In this document: positions 1 through 5,542 of the stretch, one piece after another
How positions within the stretch are numbered: the stretch's first letter is position 1
How the letters are laid out: every line of letters starts with the position of its first letter
Source: Sandarakinorhabdus sp.
GTDB taxonomy: Bacteria > Pseudomonadota > Alphaproteobacteria > Sphingomonadales > Sphingomonadaceae
DNA length: 6,298 bases
Direction: 5' to 3'
Assembly (NCBI GenBank): GCA_025458465.1
Contig: JALOSK010000116.1
Span: forward strand, 1-6,298
Notes under the pieces: model-generated
Databases searched by the model: none
Seen by the model: the letters and a program-made list of their open reading frames with translations, nothing else
What the model was told of the DNA's origin: nothing
Position numbers and translations under genes: made by a program

Positions 1-1245
1 ATCCTTCAGCGCCGCCACCAACCGATCGCAGTCCGCGGCTTTCGTGAAGATTGACGGCGTCACCCGCACGCAGGCGCCGTCGGCAAGGCCGGCGCGGTGC
101 ACGGTGTTGATGTTGTAATCCTGCAGCAACCGATCGGTCATGGCGATGTTGTCGGCGGTGCTGGTGTGGCCCGCGATGCGGAAGCTGGTGATCGCCCCAT
201 ACAGCGCCGGATCATCGCCCACCATGATTTCCAGCCCGGAAAGCCCGCGCAGCGGCTTCACCCAGCGATCCCGCAGCCATTGCAGGCGTGCCAGCTTCAT
301 CGGCACCGGCAGCACCTTGTCCTGAAAATCGAAGGCGGCGGGCAGGGTGAGCTGCGGGGCATAATCCACCGTGCCCAGATGCACCTTGGATTGCACATGA
401 TCGGGCCTGGCGTCCGGCTCGCTGGCGGCCGGTGCGATCAGCTGCGCCATGCCGGGCCGGCACCAGAAGGCGGCGATGCCCACCGGCGCGCCGGTCCACT
501 TGTGAAAGTTCAGCACGGCATAATCGGCGCCGAAATCGGGAATGGCGAAGGGCCGCATCCGGAAGCTTTGCGCGCAATCCACCAGCACGGCCGCACCCGC
601 CGCCCTGGCCAGCGCGGCGATTTCTGCCACCGGCACCACCAGGCCGCTGCGGTGGGTGCCGTGGGTCAGCGCCACGAACTTCAGGCGCGGCGTGGTGCGG
701 ATCGCTTCGGCATAGGCAGCGATCACATTCTCGCGCGTTGGCGCGCGCGGCAGGGCGATCTTTACCGCGCGCGCCCGCCGGCTGCGCGCCAGGTGCGGCA
801 TCGCCCCCTGCGTGGTGTCATAATCATTGTCAGACCACAGGATGGCATCGCCTTCGCCAACCCCGGTGAACTGGCTGATCAGCGCCTGCAGCCCTTCGGC
901 GGCGTTGCGACAGAAGCCGATCTCTTCCGGCTGCACCCCCATCGCCTGCGCAGCGCGGGCCTTGGCGGCCATCACGTCCTTGCCCATGGCGCGACGGGCA
1001 TAAAGGCTGGTGTCGCGGTTCAGCCGTTCCAGGATGGCGCGGTGCGTTTCGGCAACGGGCGCCGCCATGTTGCCCCAATAGCCATGCTCCAGCTGCGTCA
1101 CCGGGCCCATGGTCGGATAGAGCGCGGCGATGCCCGCCCAGCCGGCTTCATCATCAGGCGCGATCAACCCGTGTGGCTGCCCACCTGCCGGCGCTGCCGC
1201 AGCGGCGCCCGCCAGCACCAGTGCTGCGCGTCGTGAAATCTCCAT
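1..1245 (-). CDS. Tat-signal class V PLP-dependent aminotransferase (isopenicillin N epimerase-like), 3' end cut by window
   Basis: The frame is open for 415 codons from the ATG at 1245-1243 to the window edge with no stop, so probably only a few C-terminal residues are missing for this roughly 400-residue family. The N-terminus, MEISRRAALVLAGAAAAA, has a twin-arginine motif (S4-R5-R6-x-x-L9) and an Ala-rich hydrophobic stretch, which suggests Tat export of a folded, PLP-loaded enzyme. PLP-fold landmarks follow in order: HGYWGN (54-59), FCRNAAEGLQ (111-120), THGTHRSGLVVPV (194-206), VDCAQS (222-227) with D223 expected to pair with the PLP ring nitrogen, NFHKW (246-250) with K249 as the Schiff-base lysine, and a later HLGTVDYAP segment. 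This is the aminotransferase class V / isopenicillin N epimerase-like group; the true substrate cannot be read from the sequence. A Shine-Dalgarno-like GGAAGGGG lies 7 nt upstream. The gene is transcribed away from hppA. Epimerase, desulfurase, lyase or PvdN-like activity are all possible. Confidence 0.88.
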   Translation of the reverse strand, partial: MEISRRAALVLAGAAAAAPAGGQPHGLIAPDDEAGWAGIAALYPTMGPVTQLEHGYWGNMAAPVAETHRAILERLNRDTSLYARRAMGKDVMAAKARAAQAMGVQPEEIGFCRNAAEGLQALISQFTGVGEGDAILWSDNDYDTTQGAMPHLARSRRARAVKIALPRAPTRENVIAAYAEAIRTTPRLKFVALTHGTHRSGLVVPVAEIAALARAAGAAVLVDCAQSFRMRPFAIPDFGADYAVLNFHKWTGAPVGIAAFWCRPGMAQLIAPAASEPDARPDHVQSKVHLGTVDYAPQLTLPAAFDFQDKVLPVPMKLARLQWLRDRWVKPLRGLSGLEIMVGDDPALYGAITSFRIAGHTSTADNIAMTDRLLQDYNINTVHRAGLADGACVRVTPSIFTKAADCDRLVAALKD

Positions 1246-1252
1246 GGCCTGG

Positions 1253-1260
1253 CCCCTTCC
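1253..1260 (-). promoter_or_regulatory. Ribosome binding site of the aminotransferase gene
   Basis: On the minus strand this reads GGAAGGGG, 7 nt before the ATG at 1245-1243. It is purine-rich with normal spacing and supports that start, which also includes the whole twin-arginine signal. Confidence 0.55.
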
Positions 1261-1283
1261 GCCGTCTCCGTAACGTCACCTAG

Positions 1284-1312
1284 TTGCTTGCGTTCGGCAA
1301 AACCCATGTCAT
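1284..1312 (+). promoter_or_regulatory. Weak sigma70-type promoter candidate for hppA
   Basis: TTGCTT (1284-1289) and TGTCAT (1307-1312) are separated by 17 bp and match the -35 and -10 consensus at 3 of 6 and 4 of 6 positions. It lies in the only gap between the divergent aminotransferase and hppA genes, so some hppA promoter must be near. The match is weak and could be chance. Confidence 0.22.
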
Positions 1313-1333
1313 GCTGCGACAAAATGCCCAAGA

Positions 1334-1347
1334 CCCGTTCTAACGGG
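1334..1347. repeat. Perfect 14-bp palindromic hairpin in the hppA leader
   Basis: CCCGTT (1334-1339), CT, AACGGG (1342-1347) is a perfect 6-bp inverted repeat with a 2-nt centre. It ends 29 nt before the hppA ATG at 1377, downstream of the candidate promoter, so it would be in the 5' untranslated RNA or could be an operator half-site pair. No poly-T follows, so it is not a classical terminator. Its role is unknown. Confidence 0.35.
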
Positions 1348-1376
1348 CGGTGCATCAACAGTGGGGGCGGATCGGC

Positions 1377-3494
1377 ATGGACAGCGTGGTGTTGGCGATA
1401 CTCTGCGGGCTTGCCGCAGTGGCCTATGGGCTTTTCACGTCCCGCCAGGTGCTGGGCGCCTCGGCCGGGAACGAGACGATGCAGACGATCGCGGCGGCCA
1501 TCCAGGAAGGCGCCGCTGCGTATCTGAAGCGCCAATACACGGCCATTGCGATCGTCGGCGTCATCACCGCCGTGCTGGTCGCGATGTTCCTCGGGCTGGT
1601 GCCGGCCGTTGCCTTTGTCATCGGCGCCGTGCTGTCGGGCGTTACCGGCTTCATCGGCATGAACATTTCGGTGCGCGCCAACGTGCGCACCGCCGAAGCC
1701 GCGCGCACCTCGCTGCAGGGCGGCCTCACCATGGCGTTCCGCGCCGGGGCGATCACCGGCATGCTGGTGGCGGGCCTGGCGCTGCTGGCCATCGCCGGCG
1801 TCTATTTCTACCTCACGCGGATGGCCGGGCTCGATCTGGGCATTGCCGGGGAAAAGCGCGAGATTGTCGATGCGCTGGTCGCGCTGTCGTTCGGCGCCTC
1901 GCTGATTTCCATCTTCGCCCGCCTTGGCGGCGGCATCTTCACCAAGGCGGCCGACGTGGGCGCCGATCTGGTTGGCAAGGTGGAAGCCGGCATTCCGGAA
2001 GATGATCCCCGCAACCCCGCCGTGATTGCCGACAACGTGGGCGACAATGTCGGCGATTGCGCCGGCATGGCGGCCGATCTGTTCGAAACCTATGTGGTCA
2101 CCATCGGCGCGACCATGGTGCTGTGCGCCCTGCTTCTGGGCGGGCTGGCGACCGAACTGGTGGAGCGTATCCTGGCGCTGCCGCTGCTGATCGGCGGCGT
2201 GTGCATCATCACGTCCATCATCGGCACCTACATGGTGCGGCTGGGCGCGTCGAACAACATCATGGGCGCGCTCTACAAGGGCTTCTGGACCACAACCATC
2301 CTCGCCGTGCCGGCCATCTATGGCGTGTTCAGCCTGACGATGGGCGATCTCAATGCCGTGATTGATGATCCGGATGATGCGCTGCAGGCCTTCACCGCGA
2401 TGGACCTGTTCTGGTCCTGCCTGATCGGCCTTGTCGTCACCGCCGCGCTGGTGTGGATCACCGAATATTACACCGGCACCGGCTTCCGCCCCGTGCGCTC
2501 CATCGCCAAGGCCAGCGTGACCGGGCATGGCACGAACGTCATCCAGGGCCTGGCCATCAGCCTGGAATCCACCGCGCTGCCCACGCTCGTCATCTGCGCC
2601 GGCATCATTGCCGCCTACCAACTGGCCGGCCTGATCGGCATCGCCTTTGCTGCCACCGCCATGCTGGCGCTGGCCGGCATGGTCGTGGCGCTGGATGCCT
2701 ATGGCCCGGTGACGGACAACGCCGGCGGCATCGCCGAAATGAGCCACATGGATGCCGATGTGCGCGTGCGCACCGACGCGCTGGATGCCGTGGGCAACAC
2801 CACCAAGGCGGTCACCAAGGGCTATGCCATCGGTTCGGCAGCCCTTGCGGCGCTCGTGCTGTTCGGCGCCTACACCACCGATTTGCGCGAATATTTCGGC
2901 GCGCTCACGGTGGATTTCTCGCTTTCCAATCCCTTCGTGGTGGTCGGCCTGCTGCTGGGCGCGCTGCTGCCCTATCTGTTCGGCGCCATGGGAATGACGG
3001 CGGTGGGCAAGGCCGCCGGCGACGTGGTGGTGGACGTGCGCGACCAGTTCGCCACCAACAAGGGCATCATGGCCGGCACCAGCAAGCCGGATTATGCCCG
3101 CACCGTCGATCTCGTCACCAAGGCCGCCATCCGCGAGATGGTGATCCCCTCGCTGCTGCCGGTGCTGGCGCCGATCGCAGTCTATTTCCTCGTGACCATG
3201 ATCGCCGGCCAGGCCCAGGGCTTCGCCGCGCTGGGCGCGCTGCTGCTCGGCGTCATCGTCTCCGGGCTGTTCGTCGCCATCTCCATGACCAGCGGCGGCG
3301 GCGCCTGGGACAATGCCAAGAAATATATCGAAGATGGCAACCACGGCGGCAAGGGCAGCGATGCCCACAAGGCGGCCGTGACCGGTGACACCGTGGGCGA
3401 TCCCTACAAGGACACCGCCGGCCCCGCCGTGAACCCGATGATCAAGATCACCAACATCGTGGCCCTGCTGCTGCTGGCGGCGCTGGCCGCATGA
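1377..3494 (+). CDS. hppA: Membrane-bound H+-translocating pyrophosphatase, K+-independent type
   Basis: The product is an integral inner-membrane proton pump that hydrolyses pyrophosphate to phosphate and moves H+ out of the cytoplasm. From the ATG at 1377 it is 705 residues, the usual bacterial length (about 700), with many hydrophobic segments in the typical PPase pattern. Signature motifs are intact (ATG numbering): [11 protein letters not shown] (193-203), the PPi/Mg-binding DNVGDNVGD (219-227), [12 protein letters not shown] (440-451), the cytoplasmic DNAKKYIE (645-652) and [11 protein letters not shown] (670-680). In [10 protein letters not shown], Lys477 and Thr480 occupy the positions that are Lys/Thr in K+-independent enzymes and Ala/Gly or Ala in K+-dependent ones, so I call it K+-insensitive. 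An in-frame GTG at 1350 would add 9 residues (MHQQWGRIG). I prefer the ATG because family N-termini begin at the MDSVVLAI hydrophobic segment and a G-rich Shine-Dalgarno-like stretch (1363-1370) precedes it. The gene is followed after 7 bp by the CinA-domain gene. Confidence 0.97.
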   Translation: MDSVVLAILCGLAAVAYGLFTSRQVLGASAGNETMQTIAAAIQEGAAAYLKRQYTAIAIVGVITAVLVAMFLGLVPAVAFVIGAVLSGVTGFIGMNISVRANVRTAEAARTSLQGGLTMAFRAGAITGMLVAGLALLAIAGVYFYLTRMAGLDLGIAGEKREIVDALVALSFGASLISIFARLGGGIFTKAADVGADLVGKVEAGIPEDDPRNPAVIADNVGDNVGDCAGMAADLFETYVVTIGATMVLCALLLGGLATELVERILALPLLIGGVCIITSIIGTYMVRLGASNNIMGALYKGFWTTTILAVPAIYGVFSLTMGDLNAVIDDPDDALQAFTAMDLFWSCLIGLVVTAALVWITEYYTGTGFRPVRSIAKASVTGHGTNVIQGLAISLESTALPTLVICAGIIAAYQLAGLIGIAFAATAMLALAGMVVALDAYGPVTDNAGGIAEMSHMDADVRVRTDALDAVGNTTKAVTKGYAIGSAALAALVLFGAYTTDLREYFGALTVDFSLSNPFVVVGLLLGALLPYLFGAMGMTAVGKAAGDVVVDVRDQFATNKGIMAGTSKPDYARTVDLVTKAAIREMVIPSLLPVLAPIAVYFLVTMIAGQAQGFAALGALLLGVIVSGLFVAISMTSGGGAWDNAKKYIEDGNHGGKGSDAHKAAVTGDTVGDPYKDTAGPAVNPMIKITNIVALLLLAALAA

Positions 3495-3501
3495 CGCCGT
3501 G

Positions 3502-3996
3502 ATGGAGGCGCTGTTCGCCACTGCCGCCCGCGTGGGCGCGCAACTGAAGGCGCGTGGGCATACGGTGGCGGTGGCGGAATCGGCAGCCGGCGGGCTGATT
3601 TCGGCGGCGCTGCTCAGCGTGGCCGGCGCGTCGGCCTGGTATCTGGGCGGCGCCGTCGTCTACACGCCGCGCGCGCGCCACCGGCTGCTCGGCCTGCGGC
3701 GGGAGGATGTGCGCGGGTTCATGTCCGCCACCGAACCCTTTGCGCTCTTGATGGCCGAAACCATCCGCAAGCAGCACAGCACCAGCTGGGGCATCGGCGA
3801 AACCGGCGCGGCGGGGCCAAACGGCAACCCCTATGGCCACGCCGCCGGGCATGATGTGGTGGCAGTGAGCGGCCCGGTGCAAGCGGCGCGCACCATCGCG
3901 ACGGGATCGAGCGAACGGCAAGCGAACATGGTGGCGTTTGCGGTGGCGGCGCTGGAATTGCTGAGCGAGCAGTTGGATAGAGAAGAAGGGAAATAG
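3502..3996 (+). CDS. Stand-alone CinA C-terminal domain protein (PncC-like nicotinamide-nucleotide amidohydrolase family)
   Basis: This is a 164-residue cytoplasmic protein that matches the CinA C-terminal domain alone; the N-terminal MoCF-like domain of full CinA (about 410 residues) is absent. Family members such as PncC deamidate nicotinamide mononucleotide to nicotinate mononucleotide. Landmarks: VAVAESAAGGLISAAL (23-37), corresponding to the family signature ESCTGG; GGAVVYTPRARHRLLGL (49-65); GETGAAGPNGNPYG (99-112), corresponding to ATGIAGPGGG; and a C-terminal helix after GSSERQAN. The serine of the ES-x-x-GG signature is kept (S27), but the usual Cys-Thr is Ala-Ala and TGIAGP has become TGAAGP, so activity on NMN is uncertain. 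GTG at 3499 directly before the ATG could also serve as start. The ATG lies 7 bp after the hppA stop with no strong Shine-Dalgarno, which suggests cotranscription and perhaps translational coupling. A repeat hairpin begins directly after its stop. Confidence 0.85.
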   Translation: MEALFATAARVGAQLKARGHTVAVAESAAGGLISAALLSVAGASAWYLGGAVVYTPRARHRLLGLRREDVRGFMSATEPFALLMAETIRKQHSTSWGIGETGAAGPNGNPYGHAAGHDVVAVSGPVQAARTIATGSSERQANMVAFAVAALELLSEQLDREEGK

Positions 3997-4045
3997 GGGC
4001 CTCCGGCGGGCAGGGACGCAGTCCCTGCACCCGGTTGTTTTCGGG
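3997..4045 (+). repeat. Left copy of a 49-bp inverted repeat
   Basis: This 49-bp segment, starting GGGCCTCCGGCGGG and ending TTGTTTTCGGG, recurs in inverted orientation at 5017-5065 with a single difference (G at 4034 against T in the reverse-complemented other copy). It begins at the base after the cinA-like stop codon. It contains an 8-bp-stem hairpin (4010-4028) and a second potential 5-bp stem (ACCCG 4029-4033 with CGGGT 4042-4046). The sequence character, and the fact that both copies trail genes, resemble dispersed REP-like elements; whether it is dispersed genome-wide cannot be seen here. Confidence 0.92.
4010..4028 (+). terminator. Hairpin after the hppA-cinA unit, possible terminator
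   Basis: GCAGGGAC (4010-4017), loop GCA, GTCCCTGC (4021-4028) forms a perfect 8-bp GC-rich stem 13 nt after the cinA-like stop. A T-rich run (TTGTTTTC, 4035-4042) comes 6 nt later rather than immediately, so it is an imperfect intrinsic terminator. It is a good candidate for ending or stabilising the upstream transcript. Confidence 0.5.
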
Positions 4046-4152
4046 TGCGCTGGTTGGAAGGGTGTCTGCTTGCGCCCCCATTGCGGACGTCGAATCTACA
4101 GCAACCAAAGTTCGCAAGCTGACTTTGCGCCGTCTGGCTATTAAAACGAGCC
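4046..4152 (+). other. Leader region of the orphan gene
   Basis: This stretch lies between the left repeat and the orphan ATG. It holds a 6-bp inverted repeat (CAAAGT 4106-4111 with ACTTTG 4122-4127) and an AT-rich TATTAAAA (4139-4146) too close to the ATG for a usual -10 box with leader. I see no paired -35 at correct spacing and no clear Shine-Dalgarno before 4153. The promoter for the orphan gene is therefore not identified. Confidence 0.3.
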
Positions 4153-4971
4153 ATGGAAGCAAGCGACAGAGACAAGTTTGGCCCACCAGACGACACCCCA
4201 ATCATGCCTTGGTATGCCGGCGCGTATTCCCAAGGGTTCGTCATTCTCCATCCTTTTTTCACAGTGGACGGATTGGACCCGAGTAAATGTGAGTATGGGA
4301 CGTTGGTTCTGCGGGGGTCTGAGGCCCCACCAGAACTCGGGTTTGTTGAGTGGACGGAAAAGGAGGCGGCTCGTCGACGTTTCGGCAAAGAAACTGACCA
4401 AGAGGGGGTAGATGGACTTGCGAAACGGCTAGGCCGACGGATCACTTGGCAGACCATGTGCGAGACAGTGGAAATTGCGGACCATTGCGAATTGGACCGA
4501 GCTCTTCGAACCAACATTCACGGCCTGCGACATGACCTCTCTAACACCGCTTCTGCAGAAAGGTTGATCTCATATTGCACTGAGCATGAGATATTCCTGC
4601 CAAACGAAGGGCGGTTTGAGCCACTGATACAGTCCAGCCTCGCCACATTATTTAGGCAGGCTGGTTTGCAAAGCATAATTGTTGGGGATGAATTCGGTGA
4701 TGACGAGCGTCTGATACCGATCAGCCTTTTAGAAGGTGACGCCTTGTGGGGCGACATGACCGAATTACCAATATATGGCATCAAGCGCTTAATCGCTCCC
4801 GATCGTTCGCTTTTCGCGTGGGTTCATTGGGATAGCTTTTACACATTGATACTGGGGACCGCCGAGGCGTTTCGAGAGTTCGAGATTAGTCAGTTATTCG
4901 AAGGATTTTGGTGTTCTGATGAGACAAACACATACTGGCTAACCCAGCCCTGCATTCCACTAGCACAATAG
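4153..4971 (+). CDS. Orphan 272-aa protein of unknown function in a low-GC insert
   Basis: I do not firmly recognise this protein. It is a complete 272-codon frame with no signal peptide and no transmembrane segment, so probably cytoplasmic, and it is rich in charged and aromatic residues. Visible landmarks: an N-terminal PWYAGAYSQGFVILHPFF (19-36), a central W99QTMCETVEIADHCELDRALRTNIHGLRHDL (99-129), an LFRQAGLQSIIVGDEFGDDERLIPI stretch (166-190), and a C-terminal aromatic block AWVHWDSFYTLILGTAEAF (222-240) with FEGFWCSDETNTYWL (249-263). From memory the HPFF start, the ALRT segment and the W-D-S-F-plus-EGFWC ending recall DUF2711-type proteins, but I could not verify this. ATG 4153 is the first start after an in-frame stop at 4120-4122; ATG 4204 is the next alternative. 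Neither has a strong ribosome binding site. Codon use includes many A/T-ending codons (ATA, TTA, TTG) unlike the neighbours, and inverted repeats flank it, both pointing to horizontal acquisition. Confidence 0.72.
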   Translation: MEASDRDKFGPPDDTPIMPWYAGAYSQGFVILHPFFTVDGLDPSKCEYGTLVLRGSEAPPELGFVEWTEKEAARRRFGKETDQEGVDGLAKRLGRRITWQTMCETVEIADHCELDRALRTNIHGLRHDLSNTASAERLISYCTEHEIFLPNEGRFEPLIQSSLATLFRQAGLQSIIVGDEFGDDERLIPISLLEGDALWGDMTELPIYGIKRLIAPDRSLFAWVHWDSFYTLILGTAEAFREFEISQLFEGFWCSDETNTYWLTQPCIPLAQ

Positions 4972-5016
4972 GTTCTGGCTGCCACCCAACCACCCCAAAT
5001 CGGCCGTTACGCGCCG

Positions 5017-5065
5017 CCCGAAAACAAACGGGTGCAGGGACTGCGTCCCTGCCCGCCGGAGGCCC
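5017..5065 (-). repeat. Right copy of the 49-bp inverted repeat
   Basis: The reverse complement of this segment matches 3997-4045 at 48 of 49 positions. It starts 19 nt after the VOC gene stop when read on the minus strand. Similarity may extend a little outward: both sides carry GAAATA just outside (3990-3995, and 5071-5076 on the minus strand), offset by 4 nt. Confidence 0.92.
5034..5052 (-). terminator. Hairpin after the VOC gene, possible terminator
   Basis: The same 8-bp perfect stem as in the left copy (GCAGGGAC 5034-5041, GTCCCTGC 5045-5052), here downstream of the minus-strand VOC gene, with TTTGTTTTC following at a distance on that strand. It would also lie after the orphan gene on the plus strand, where no T-run follows. 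Confidence 0.48.
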
Positions 5066-5084
5066 TCTCTTATTTCGTCTCCGC

Positions 5085-5510
5085 TCAATCGGCCAGCGTC
5101 ACGCTCCCATCCGGCCCCGGCACCATGAACGGGTTGTAGGCCACTTCCCAGGGATGCCCGTCGGGGTCGCAGAAATAGCCGGAGTAGCCGCCCCAGAAGG
5201 CGTCGTGCGCCGGCTTTTGCAGGGTGGCGCCGTTGGCGACGGCGCGGGCGAGGAGTTCGTCCACTTCGGCTTTGCTGCCGACATTGTGGGCGACGGTGAA
5301 GCCGCCGAAGCCGGGGCCGCGATCCTTCATGCCGCAATCTTCGGCCAATTTGTCGAACGGGTAGATGGCCAGCGCCATGCCGCCGCACTGGAACATGGCG
5401 ATGGCCTCCCATTTCTTCATCTTGCGCGGCCAGCCCATCGCCTCCCAGAAGGCGACGGCGCGGTCCATGTTGTCAGTTCCCAGGGTGACGATGCTGATGC
5501 GTTGGTCCAT
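5085..5510 (-). CDS. VOC superfamily protein (glyoxalase/bleomycin-resistance/dioxygenase fold)
   Basis: This 141-residue protein has two beta-alpha-beta-beta-beta halves typical of the vicinal oxygen chelate fold. The first half begins ISIVTLGTDNMDRAVAFWEAMGW (5-27). The second runs from GFGGFTVAHNVGSKAEVDELLARAVANGA (67-95) to GYFCDPDGHPWEVAYNP (111-127), where E122 in HPWEV is the usual metal-ligand position. The typical N-terminal histidine ligand of glyoxalase I is not seen (ISIVTLG), so lactoylglutathione lyase activity is unlikely and the substrate is unknown. Start ATG 5510-5508 is supported by GGAG (5521-5518 on the minus strand) spaced 7 nt away, and by the conserved first beta strand beginning at residue 5. 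The gene converges on the repeat-bounded insert and diverges from the MDR oxidoreductase. Confidence 0.9.
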   Translation of the reverse strand: MDQRISIVTLGTDNMDRAVAFWEAMGWPRKMKKWEAIAMFQCGGMALAIYPFDKLAEDCGMKDRGPGFGGFTVAHNVGSKAEVDELLARAVANGATLQKPAHDAFWGGYSGYFCDPDGHPWEVAYNPFMVPGPDGSVTLAD

Positions 5511-5542
5511 GGATATGCTCCGGTTGATGGGGTGAGGATGGC
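5511..5542. promoter_or_regulatory. 32-bp divergent intergenic region with both ribosome binding sites
   Basis: It holds GGAG on the minus strand (5521-5518) for the VOC gene and GGGGTGAGG on the plus strand (5529-5537), 5 nt before the oxidoreductase ATG. At 32 bp it is too short for two separate promoters, so at least one promoter must lie inside the opposite coding region, unless one or both transcripts are leaderless or start further in. Confidence 0.6.

Larger units (their letters stand above)
3997..5065. other. Candidate acquired cassette: orphan gene enclosed by 49-bp inverted repeats
   Basis: The interval of 1,069 bp is bounded by the inverted repeats and holds one gene of visibly lower GC (28 of 60 bases in line 4621-4680, against 43 of 60 in hppA line 3001-3060). 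No transposase is present and I find no target-site duplication outside the repeats: the left outer flank ends GGGAAATAG and the right begins TCTCTTATT. This may be a non-autonomous mobile element. It may equally be two independent repeat copies marking the 3' ends of converging neighbours, with the gene inserted between them. Confidence 0.4.

Noticed and set aside
97..1236. A 379-codon plus-strand frame opposite the aminotransferase
   Set aside because: Composition is Arg/His/Gly/Ala-rich with no recognisable motif; the opposite strand encodes a full set of PLP-enzyme motifs.
1164..3521. A 785-codon open frame on the minus strand covering all of hppA
   Set aside because: It is the antisense shadow of a very GC-rich gene: low-complexity His/Gly/Ala/Gln/Asp composition, no domain, whereas the plus-strand frame is an unmistakable H+-PPase.
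4124..4146. Sigma70 promoter for the orphan gene (TTTGCG with TATTAA)
   Set aside because: The two boxes are only 9 bp apart and the -10-like element lies 7 nt from the start codon; other -35 candidates are at wrong spacing.
4035..4286. Plus-strand 83-codon frame overlapping the start of the orphan gene
   Set aside because: It begins inside the repeat with a non-ATG start, lacks a ribosome binding site, and overlaps the orphan gene in another frame. Probably chance.
3831..4517. Minus-strand 228-codon frame across cinA, the left repeat and the orphan gene
   Set aside because: It spans unrelated segments including the repeat, and shows no motif or coherent composition.
3997..5065. Classical insertion sequence
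   Set aside because: Terminal inverted repeats are present but the enclosed protein has no visible transposase (DDE, HUH or serine recombinase) motif and no target-site duplication was found.
3997..5065. CRISPR array or toxin-antitoxin pair
   Set aside because: Only two repeat copies, inverted and about 1 kb apart, and a single gene of 272 codons with no small partner.
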